From Pterois miles (Eukaryota > Chordata > Actinopteri > Perciformes > Scorpaenidae): 64,000 nucleotides of DNA. A program made the translations under genes and the position numbers. The DNA lies in NCBI GenBank assembly GCA_947000775.1, contig CAMQGK010000058.1:2424001-2488000 (forward strand), written 5' to 3'. This document shows, piece by piece, positions 33,999-45,350 of the stretch. The notes beneath the pieces were generated by a model. The model did no database searches. It was not told where the DNA came from and saw only the letters and a list, made by a program, of their open reading frames with translations. How positions within the stretch are numbered: position 1 is the first letter of the stretch; every line of letters begins with the position of its first letter.

Positions 33999-34369
33999 TG
34001 TTACGGCCCCTGTGTGGTCTTTATTCTTGGTTTATCTCTTCTGTTGGCTCTGTTGATTGTTGCAGGTGGTTGTGGGCGGTTATGGGCCAATCAGCTGGGC
34101 AGCACACCTGAGCAGAGAGTATAAAGCTGCGCTGCCAGCAGTCACTCACTCTCTTCCCTGCTTTGCTGATATTGGTTTGTTTAGGTCATCCATATTCATA
34201 CACGCTTACACACACATCTATCATCATTCAACACCGCACACACACTGAGAACATCCACAACCTTAACATCTGGTGTTTATTATATTCTTCAATATTAACG
34301 ATGATTTAAAATGTGCAGATTGTGTGTGGTCTCCCAACTTTGTCACCACTTCTGAGCCGGGTTGTGACA
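33999..34369 (+). mobile_element. Possible solo LTR
   Basis: A roughly 371-bp unit begins TGTTACGG and ends GTGACA (TG...CA). It contains a TATA-like GAGTATAAAGCTGCG near 34117. The flanks ACTAT and CTTAT match at only 3 of 5 positions, so the target duplication is weak. No internal retroelement sequence. Inserted directly after the LINE tail. Confidence 0.45.
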
Positions 34370-35367
34370 CTTATCACACATCTTATCTTATATGTTGCTG
34401 TAATATACTCCAGATTTGTAGTGAAGGAAACAGAAGGACACTCCTCACATGGTAACAGCCAGCGTTGCTTAATCATGCTGAGAAATGGTGAAATCTTTTC
34501 TAAGAAGCTTTCAAAATACCTGCCTGCATGCATGATAACACACACAAAGAGAGGCTACAGCTGATATCTGGCCACCCTGAATACATTTAGGTTGTAAAGT
34601 GGTTATGAGTACAATATACATGCCAAGACAAGAGACAACTGGTAAGATGTTTTTTATCCATGTCAGCTGGCTGTGCAGCTGTGAGATAAACTGTGTAAGA
34701 GCAAGTTCTACTGTAATCCATAACACACTGCCTTGATTTCAGCTATATGAAAAATGAATTAATAGCTTGTTGATTCTGTTGGGGCAGTGAATAAGGTGAG
34801 ACACCATGGTCAATTTAGAGATTTTGGGCTATTTTGCTTCCATAACATGTCTTCTTTTAGGTGTTTTTTTTACTTCATTTCTGCTAAATTGACATCTGAA
34901 GGTTTGCTTTGAGGGGTTTGTTCGTATAGCATTCATACCCTGATTTACACAACATTTTATTCCTAAAAACATGGTGAGAGACTTCAGGATCCCATCATAC
35001 GCTGTACATCGTTCAGGAGGTTAACTAGACCAAGCCTTTTGGTTTCTACTGTACTGTATAGAAAAATGGGACTGGGAGGATGGTGTAGGTTTCAGTTTAT
35101 TAGACAAGTATATATACACCAACAAGACAGTGTACAAGCATTGTCACAAGAAGTACGAATAGTATAATATGTATGTGGTCTGATCTAAAGGACTTGTTGA
35201 CAATCCTGCTTTTTTAACTTAGAATCCTCAGTAAAGACTCAGTAGGAGTTTGTGTTTGCGGACAGTGTTTTACTTTACTTAAGAGGGGAACAGAAAGGGG
35301 AGCTGATGATTAACTCCATGACTCATTGTCCAGTGCAGAAGACCATGAGATGTGATCGAAAGCCCTG

Positions 35368-35390
35368 AAAGAAGAAGAAGAAGAAGAAGA
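35368..35390. repeat. (GAA)n microsatellite at a SINE end
   Basis: About eight GAA units, forming the 3' simple tail of the adjacent minus-strand SINE. Confidence 0.9.
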
Positions 35391-35698
35391 TCTACCTTTA
35401 TTAGTCCCACAGTGGGGAAATTCAATTTACACTCTGTTTAACTTATACATGGTACATGCACACAAACACACACACACATGCAGTAATGGAGAGATGTCAG
35501 AGTGAGGGGGCTGCTCCTGACAAGCGCCCCGAGCAGTTGGGGGTTTGGTGCCTTGCTCAGGGGCACCTCGGCAGTGCCCAAGAGGTAAACTGGCACCTCT
35601 CCAGCTACCAGTTCACACTCAGTTTTCGGTCCATGTCGGGACTTGAACCGGTGACCCTCCGGTTCCCAAGCCGACTCCCTACAGACTGAGCTACTGCA
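35389..35698 (-). mobile_element. tRNA-derived SINE with LINE-like tail
   Basis: On the minus strand it starts GCAGTAGCTCAGTCTGTAGG (A box) followed by GGTTCAAGTCCC (B box), a tRNA-like RNA polymerase III promoter. After a unique body it ends AATTGAATTTCCCCACTGTG, GGACTAATAAAGGTAGAT and (TTC)n. The tail resembles L2-type LINE ends, as in SINEs mobilised by a partner LINE. It lies about 60 bases beyond the tnc polyadenylation signal. The (CA)n tract inside is small. Confidence 0.82.
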
Positions 35699-35749
35699 AT
35701 GTAGTAGCCCTTGAGTCAAGACATGAAAAAAGAAACACCTGAGTATGTT

Positions 35750-37060
35750 CCTTTTAAACAAACTGTTTTATTGTAATACAGTTTACAGAGAAACACCTGC
35801 TGTTCACCCAGTTCTAAACAAACAAAACAATAAAAACAAACTTAATTTACACAGGCATTCTTTAGACGGTCAGTGGTTTAGTATGCTGCTGTAGCAGGGG
35901 CTGGGGGGGGGTCTCTAGTTGTCACCTGTTCAAACACTATTGTCATCATCAACATAAGCAGAGACCTTGTCCAATAGAAATTCAATTGGTGTTGGCTGTT
36001 TTTCATATTTTGAGTATCAACACGAGACAGTCTCTTGTTCCACATATATGTACCGTATTCACATTTTGCAAAAAGAAAGAAAAAAATATGATCACCGCAT
36101 TTCATTATATACTGAATAACAGGTCCTGCCTCGGATTCACAAGAGAAACAAAACAAATGGAAACACTTCAGCTTTTCTTTTCTCTGTTCTTTACAATACT
36201 GTGGCTGTAGCATGATGCCCGGAGGGGCTCACTTAATGAATGGAAACACTGCCGTCCACGTGGACGTGGGGTGTGGCGGGTAAAATACTTTTCCATACTA
36301 TTTCTTTTTTTCTCTTTTTACTTCCATCTCTATCACATCAGATGTTGCGGGAGATGAGGGAACCTGGGGAGGATAAAGTGACACTGACACAAGTTAAGCA
36401 CAAAGACAAACAAATGGCAAGTTAGATGAAGATATCGGACATCTGAGCAGTGCCATCTGAGGGGTATCCCTTTTCAAATGTTTAAATCAGATGTATGTGT
36501 ACAGCTCTGTACAAGGAATATAATTTTTATGATAATCCAGGTGAATTATCACTGCATTATCAGTTTTAGCAAAGAAGCCTTGAGTCTAAACAAGACCACA
36601 TTGTACTATAAACAGCCTGTCTTTTCTGTAAAACTCCAAACGTGAAATAGGGAACTGTATTAATTACTGTACACAACATAATGCCCAAGCTGCACAGTCA
36701 CCTCCCCACAAACGCTGCAACACAAGAGAAAGGAGAATCAGGTGAGATGGAGATGTTTTTGCTCTCTTTGGTGCGTGAGTAGAATCTGTGTGGGCTTGGT
36801 TTAAGTCCAGTTTGTAACATGCACATCGATTTCCGCACTGGCAGCATTTCCACAACCGTATCACAGAGGGAGGGGGTTATGGAGTCGAGGCTGATCTGTG
36901 AGCAAATGGGGGGGGGCATGGTGTGTTGGTTGTTGCTTGGAGGCAGCAGGGCTCTTGGCAGTGGCTTTGGTCGCTGCAGGGTGTGTGGGTGTGGGAGTCA
37001 AGGTGGTTTATGGGGAGTCCAGACAGAGTAGTAGCAGTGTTGATGGTGTTGGTGGACCGT
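35750..37060 (-). other. tnc: Probable tnc 3' UTR
   Basis: Sequence between the tnc stop codon and the candidate polyadenylation signal. There is no splice-site-supported exon and no recognisable repeat core, in contrast with the repeat-rich flank. The short frames in it are not supported. Confidence 0.5.
35767..35772 (-). terminator. tnc: Candidate tnc polyadenylation signal
   Basis: AATAAA on the minus strand about 1.29 kb past the tnc stop codon. It would define a 3' UTR of about 1.3 kb ending near 35750. No other strong signal between here and the stop looks better placed, but I cannot confirm use. Confidence 0.5.
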
Positions 37061-37171
37061 TTATGATCGTTTCCTCCTTCCCTCCAGGTTTCTGAAGTTG
37101 GATGGCCTGATCTTCATCTCAGCAAACTCAATCGAGTGCTCATGGCCTTTCCAGTGGAACCAGTTCACGCC
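37061..37171 (-). CDS. tnc: tnc last coding exon and stop codon
   Basis: Acceptor CCTCTCTAG. Encodes GVNWFHWKGHEHSIEFAEMK, IRPSNFRN and the basic tail LEGRRKRS, then TAA at 37063-37061. This tail is what separates tenascin-C from tenascin-R, -W and -X. Confidence 0.95.
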   Translation of the reverse strand, partial: GVNWFHWKGHEHSIEFAEMKIRPSNFRNLEGRRKRS

Positions 37172-40100
37172 CTAGAGAGGAGACGGACAGATAATGTTAG
37201 TCAAAATGGAAGCTGACGTAGGAGTAAGTTGGAGGCGCTTGGTCGTGTTCCTGTCACAGATTCACATTACAGCCAAAGCAACCCTATAGCCACACAAGAA
37301 CAGCAATATCAGACACTTCTGGAAACCCCAGATTACGTCCAATGCCAGCTCTTCGAAACGTCTAGTTTTTTATAATATCTGCATGTGGCCTGTAAGGTAT
37401 GGATGAGGGTAGGGAAGAACTGTGGTCAAGGCAAATAAATGTTGAATGTTTTACGTATAAGCTGTGTTAAACTGTATTTATACTTGACCCGAAGCCCGCT
37501 ATCAATCTCACTCCAAATCATCAAGTACCAGCGCAACCCATCCACGTCACAGTTAGACGCTCAGAGCAACTGGCGTAGTATTAAAAGCGTGAAAGTCCAC
37601 TTATGGAGGAGGTCAGGCTGCGTGGTTGTGTCAGACAAATACACAATTTACAAACACGTTATATATACATAGTTTAATAATGTTGCATGCAAAAGTTACA
37701 TAACAAACATACTTATTTTAACCCAAGCCATGTTTGCCTAAACATAACTTAGTAAACCTAAAAATAAAGTAAACTTATGTTGGAAGTTTATGTTGAAAAG
37801 AGACTGTATGTATGTATCAAGCTGAAACTGACTGATGCTGTTTCCGTTCAACAGTTTTGGTACCATGAGCAATATCCACCAGCATCTGAAACTTGTAGCA
37901 GAAAACATGCTTTGAGTGGCATCTCTGTAGCCCTGGTGGGTGCTTACATTTATGAGGAGGCTCACATTATCTGCAACATAGTATTTGGCATTGGATGTAT
38001 ATGAAATTCCTAGAGATGCTGGGCTGGCCAAATACATCCTTTTTCTAAGATTTTGTCCAAAACGTTGACGATTTTCAACCAGCTTTGTGTCGTTGCAGTG
38101 TGGCTAGTATGTGTAAATGAACGATGTTCAACTTCCCTCTGATGAGCTCTGAGCGCCAGTCACACAGACGGAAGCTCTACATTGTTCATTTGTCTTTAAT
38201 GAGATGAACTTTGTTAGTTTTGACTTTGTAGTGAGTACATGGTTTCTTTACTGGGATGTTTCCAAGCAAAGTAAATAATGAAATGAAAACCAGTGGAACT
38301 CCCTCAGCGATCCATAGCACCTGGAACCCCATGAAGGACAGCCTGAACCCTCTGAAGGACTCTGGGAGTGTAATCACACACCACTGAAACCCCATTAAGG
38401 ACCCCTGGAGCCTCTTCAGTACCCTCAGTGACCCTACGGAGTCTAATTTAACACTCCACTTCAGGGCATACAGTAACTGCACTTATAGGCATACTGCACC
38501 TTGCTGTGACTGTTATCTCCATATCTCCCCATGAGGTTGACACGGTGGCAGTTCTTATACCAGAAGGCTCCTTTATAGGACAGGGCGCAGTTGGTGACAG
38601 CGATGTCGTTGTCGTGGTCGTAAGTGGAGAATGGACGACCGTGGTGGTAGGTCATAGAGTCACCTACAAAGACACACAGCAAAGAGATAGTGGACTAAAC
38701 TGTGGTACAGTTCCTGTTACATTTCTGTAGCTGATGAACACTGCAGGTACAAACGGTGCTCTATGTGGCCACTACATGTACAAAATGATACAGTATTGTA
38801 ATCTAGTCTAATGGAAACATACTTGATTTTAGATTTTATTCTTATATGCTTCATGATGAAATGAGGAAATGTTATAAGAAAACTCTTAATGATTAGTAAT
38901 GATGATATTTTCAAAAAGACAACCTTAAGAAAAGGGCACCAAGTCAAATAAATGTATTAAATCTAAATAATAAAAAATCCAAAGTAAATTTGATACAAAT
39001 GATATAAAAATGGACCAAACTGGACAAAATGAACAAACCCCATCTTTTCACAGAACAATGATATAGGAAAAATGATTTAGAGAGAAATCATATCTAACTG
39101 TAAAGCAAAGGATGTCTGTCTGTCTGTCTGTCTGTCTGCATTATTCGCAAAGACTCCAGAACTGTTCATCTGGTCTACTCCCTTTGGACCCACGGACGTG
39201 CACTGTCTAATTTGGTGCAATTTGTACATATGACACATTCAATATTAGCCCCGGGTTAACACCTGAAAATCTAAACACAGGGCTAAAAGTTGCCAGCGTC
39301 AAGCATTAGCTATGTGTTACAACAGACGTTTAACCCAGGGCTAGTAGAAATGCAGTGTGTGAATCGTATAGGCCTGGGCTTAACTTAGCCCGGGGTTAAT
39401 AATGTGTGTGAAAGGTTTAACCCAGGGTCAACTCTTAGCCCATGGCTATAGATAGCCCTGGCCCCTGGGCTGACAGTATGCAGTGTGAAAACCCCTTATA
39501 TACAGTACATTTTCGCAAACACACATCACACCGTGACATCTAATTGCACTGTGAATCCTATAGAACACATCCTGCAGACTCTGAGCTAAAACATATGACA
39601 AAGTAAAAGGAGGTCAGCTCGTCACCAGACAAAAGTAACACAGGAGGAAAATAGCTTCCTGAACAGTATGAATGTCTCTCAAACAGCCTTAACTACAGAA
39701 GGAACGGGAATAGTAAAATCAGTTTTCAGTCCCAGAGGTTTTACATTTGAAGTTGAACAGAATTAGTTTGAAAGATGTTGTGGTTTCAGAGGGAGGGATT
39801 TAATGTCATTGTGCTATACATACGTGTCTTTTCATGAAAAGCAACATTTGAATGTTGTTGTTGATTGTGGTGATACAAATTATAGGATAAGACTGGTCTA
39901 TATTTTATGTATCACAGCTTGATATATCCTCTCCCTGTGTACCACAGAGCCCCACTAAAAACACATCAGTGAGCCTCACTGTTTCACTGGGTGACACACA
40001 CACCGTAGTTTATGTCGTCCTATTTTGTGCTGCTGCCACAAATACTCACTAGGGCATCAAATGTGCATTAATCCATCACTGCTAAAAATACTCTCCAACA

Positions 40101-43100
40101 AATACACTATCTTACTAACTAATTTCATGAAAACCACAGTGAGCAGCTGTTTTAGGAAACTGAACCTTTTTAAAAATGCAAAAATAGATATATTTGGATT
40201 TCTATTTGCTTTCAGTACGAACCAACGGCTCTGGAGCAGAGAGCCACAGACATTAACAGGAAAGTCAGAAAGTCTTAAGAGACAGACACGTTTGGCTGCA
40301 GGCTGCAGAAGTCAACGCTACCTGCTGTTCCACTGTATCCTCCTACGTGGACTTTGTAGCGGGTCCGAGGTTCAGAGACGGAGAACTTGTCGTACTGAGC
40401 GTAGGCGGTTTCTCCCTTATCTCTCAGGTCCACTCGCAGCTCGTACTGACCTCCAGCTGTGATCTTATGCAGGTTGGAAAGACCTGAGCGTGAGAGGAGA
40501 TTATATATAAGACGGATGAACGGCAATAATAACAATGAGTTATTATCAGATACATTATTTTATATTGAAATAAATCTCAATATATCATTAATAAGGCCAA
40601 ATAATGCCTGAAGGCTGATATCTCTACTTGGATTCAAGCCTAAAAGTGTATCTATTTCATTCCATTATTCAATGGAAACACAGTAGAGTTGAATTGTCCC
40701 TCCTGGCTCCCTTATGGTCAAAATGACAGCAAAGATAACAAAAACAGGGATATATTCATATTATTATATATGAATATGTATATTCATATATACATCTCAT
40801 ATTGTGCCTAACTTTAATGCATCATAACACATCTAGTATGGAATTAATCTGCAGATGCTCCATTTCAAAACGAGACCAAACTTTTGCTCAAAACTTGAGC
40901 CATGACAACAACCAGGATGAGACCTTCAGCAGACGAGGTGAGGATTGTTTTTAGCCTAGCCGACTGAAGGAAATGCCTTTTGCAACTGAAGTGGTTTTAT
41001 TGATCACTTGCAGCCCCTACCAGCTGGTTCAGAGGAGCGAGGAGCCAGCAGTCAGTGACGGAATAAAACAGTCAATAAAATACATTTTTCAAAAAGTGTG
41101 CATCACCACAACCATGAGAGGCCCTTGAGCACACAGTCATAAATGAGCACAAACAATGTTGGGCTGATGGGTCAGATGGACATAGGCAGTATGAGAGGTT
41201 AGCTGTGGACAGACAGGCCTGGCAGAGATAATTATTACAATTAAGTGAGTCAATGTAGAACTTTTTCACTTGAGTTTGGTCAAAATCAGGCCATGGGATG
41301 CAATAAATATACACAATAATCACACAGTAACAATAGAAGCTATTTAGTATAAATCATTTAATTACTAGATGAACATTGATACGGGACCATGTCCTTATGT
41401 GTCCTGGATTACTGATGTTTGTTTGAATTACCCAGCCAGAATTCATCGTTCATGTCACCGAAGCCTCCTGTGTAATTCTTCCAGTTGCGGAAAAACTCCA
41501 GTCGACCACTCTGTCGTCTGAGGAAAACCTGAAAGCAAAAGACAACAGGTCACCAGATCACCTGGCGTTCCTACTGTAAATGAGCTGTATGGGAAATATC
41601 AGACAACTACCACTTTTATTTATGGGTTTTCAAAACTAAACGAGAATTTCATCGAAACCAGACAATCTCAAGGAAATCCTGGAAATTTGTTTGACAAAAC
41701 TGCAAGTTCATCAAAACTTAACTGGCACACAGAGGCACAGCTGAATTAAATCTGCACTCATCAGAGAAAGTAAAGAAGTAATTTCTTTATCAACTCATAA
41801 CTGATATTAAAGCTATTTTCATTTATTTCCGCCACTGCCAACAAGCAGTAAACATCACATTGACATATTATCACCTTATAAAGTTGCTATGCCTAACATG
41901 TTAGCAACGAGTTGCCTGTTAACACAGTGTACATCAACCCCTGAGAAAAATATCTCTAGCTGCTAAATGCTCCACTATGTTCACCAGCTCGTCTCTCATT
42001 TGGTGCTGATTGGTAGAGTACAGTGGGTTTATGAGAGGTTTTTCCCTGAAAACAGCTGCTGCTGCTGCTGCTGCTGCTGAAAACCATGAAACTGAACCAA
42101 TCGGTAAAGCTGTGGGCTGTAAAACCAGAACAACGAGCTGAAAGAATAAAACGCTCCATAGAGCCGAGGGGAACTGCAGAGTCGGTAGCTGTTCTCTGTC
42201 ACTACAACTGACACTTTTAAAGGGACAGTTTGGGTTTTTTGAAGTGGGGTTGTATGAGGCATGACCCTAGTTCACGTTGAAAAGAAAGACTCACCTAAAT
42301 AAATCAATATCAGTTTAAAGGTATGCGACAAGTAACAAAAAAAATGATGTATATATTCTCCAATCATCACTAGTGTAGCGTGTGGTAGCAACGACAGCAT
42401 GCAGGGTGTGCAGCCCATTCAGGTGGTCAAATATCCCCAACTTTTACACATCCCTTCAGCTTCTGATACCCACAAGTCCCCCTTTACTCCGTTAGATATA
42501 AAGCGTCCAGATTTCAGGGATGGGATCAGGTTGTGTTATGTGCATGTGCTCCAGTGATGCCGTGTAGTTCTGCATCTGTAGTTTAATGAGAGCAGAGCTG
42601 AGCCACAGCCAGCCGACAGGAAGCCTGCATTCATTCAAAATCTGGCAACTCAGCACATTTCTGCAGAGTTATGCAGAGATAGTTGTGTGTTTTAGTACAT
42701 AACCGCTGGGAAACAAGAGGAAAATACTGTTTTATTTCTCCAATTTGCTGTTTTGCTCATCATCAGTACCTTCGCTGCTCTTCCTCTCAGGTCGCTGAGC
42801 TGTGGAGGAGGGGCCAACGTTTACCCACAGCAACCAACAGTGGTTACGTTTTATACCTTTAAGTGTACGCCATATTAAGAATACTGTCATCGCTTTATCT
42901 TGCTGACAAAACATCTACAGTGTCTGTTTCTGATGGGAGAACTGATGCCGTTTTCTGGCTGAGGCAGCAGTCGAGGAGGTCGAGGTGGCTTTGGCGAGAG
43001 CATAGATGACAGCTTCTGTTTCCCGCCGTAACATCCTGTCTGATGGCGAGGTAAAGCAATGAAAATATTCAAAATATTATAGAGTCCACGTCAAATGATA

Positions 43101-45309
43101 TTGATTTTGATGATGATTTTGATTTGCTCCCATGCTGGTACTCCTGTCTGCTTCTCCAAACTGAGGGTGTACCAACCGCCATCTACAGTACGTAATACAC
43201 TTAATATGGAGAAGCAACTCATACAATCCCACTTCAGAACACCCAAACTGTCCCTTTAATGTTACACATAGAAATACAGATTAAGCAGCTTTGAATGTTA
43301 ACACATATTGGGCATATACTCTATGTCTCTGTTGACTGGCGACTTACAATCCATCCACCTCCATCAGTGCTCATGTCGCAGTAGACCTGGAGGGGCTGGC
43401 TCTCATCTCCACCCAGATAGATGGTGTACAGGTCTGATGAGGTGTCACCATTCAGTAAGGCCTGGGAGCAGTCCCTGGGGTGTCTGTACAGCACACCAGC
43501 TACAAACACACATAAAACACATGATATGACTGAAAAATCAACAAAGCGGACTAGACATAATCCCTAAGGAGGGATAGTGGATGGACTCTGGAAGCTTTGA
43601 GGAGAGCATAGTAATTGTACGTTTTGTACATTAATTACAATTATAATACTTGTCCAAATCCCTGTTGATTTAATCAGACCCTGTTTGATTTTAATTTTCA
43701 CTTGTGTGTCACATAGCATCGCACCAAAAAAGGGGTGAAAATTTGTGTGTCCACCGGTATATCATGTTTCCATCACCGTCGATCAGAGCTGGAGCCGATA
43801 AATACCCGTGACTACTGCAGACTCATTTGTCCCAGGAATAAATACTGACTGTAACGTCTCCCACTGAAGAAAACAGCCAGATGTTAGTGGGGGTTTTGTC
43901 CAGTGGGAAAGGGGCTTAACAGACACACAGCCAGCCAGACCTGAAACCTGTCCAGTGCGTATGAGTCCACTTACTGGTGGTGAAGACAGTAGTGATGACT
44001 CTGCTTCTCTTCGGACCAGCAATGGCCTGCAGTCTGACAGAATACTCAGTGGAGGCGCTGAGCTGAGCCATGTTATAGGAGACAGCGGTGGGACTCAGGA
44101 CCACCTCCTGAAGGAGGAAACATGTTCACACAGTTTATAGACTGACTGTGGTCTTGAATGTGCGGAGTTGTGGCGTCTCTACTCACACGGACGGTGCCGT
44201 CTGCAGACTCGAAGCTGAGGATGTACCCGGTGATGTCAGCGCGAGGTGGCTTCCAGGTCAGCATACCATTCTCTGTCTGGATGTTACTGGCTGCCAGGTC
44301 CTGAGGGGCGTCCACATCTAATGGCACAACACAAGTTTATTTCATTTCAAATTTTACTATGTCATTTTTTGTCGGTTGCTCTTTGTCTCAGCTGTTTCAG
44401 CCCCCTTTTTGTGGTGTCATTCATGTTTAATTAATCTTTCATTTACATATTTCTACATGACATCACTGCAGTCATGCATCTAATTAATGTTCAAGAAACA
44501 AACAACAGTATGTCTACAGTATGAATGACTTCCTCCTCTTGGTTACCTCAAACTCATCATGCACCTGTTGTTTCAGACTAAAATACAGTTTGTATTTACA
44601 GTGAAAAGGCCACTTGACTGCTTGGCTACTACCTTATATTGTGTATTTGGCAAATTTTTAAATCATTTTTATTTAGTTGTATGAGTGAAGCTCAAATTTA
44701 GGCAGGAATGCTCACCAGTGGTAAACTCAGTCGTGGTGGCTGCACTCTTAGCCAAGTCCCTCACAGCGTAGACCTTCACGGTGTAGTGCGTCGCCGGCGT
44801 CAGAGAGCTCATGTCAAACTCCACCACGTTTCCTGACACGCGCTCCATCACTGGAGCCACTGGAACGACACACAGCATCCCTTCAGTTAGCACATCCAGA
44901 ACAAACAGGCAGCGCCAGACGCCGATAAAAAGAGGACGCAAACTTGTTTTGGACTGATGCCTCTGACTGATATCACTCTGTTATTTAAACCTGAATATTG
45001 AAATATCCGTCATGTTGTCCCACTGAAATGATCAAAACCGCCCCTCCCTTCTCATGAACTCGTCACCGAAAGGCGGTAATGGTCCTCTAATGATCCTCAT
45101 TTCAGCATCTTGATCATGATTCACAACATGTGTGTTTATTCGTGTATCTATATGTATTGTGTGTGTATGCATGTGTACACTAGATACCTGAGTCTGCACT
45201 GTAGGTGATGACGTAGCCGTCCACAGTAGCAATGGCGGGCTGCCAGAGCAGCAGAGCTTCAGTGTCTGTGATGTTGACTGCAGTCAGACCACGGGGCTTA
45301 TCCAGGGCT

Positions 45310-45350
<41 letters not shown>

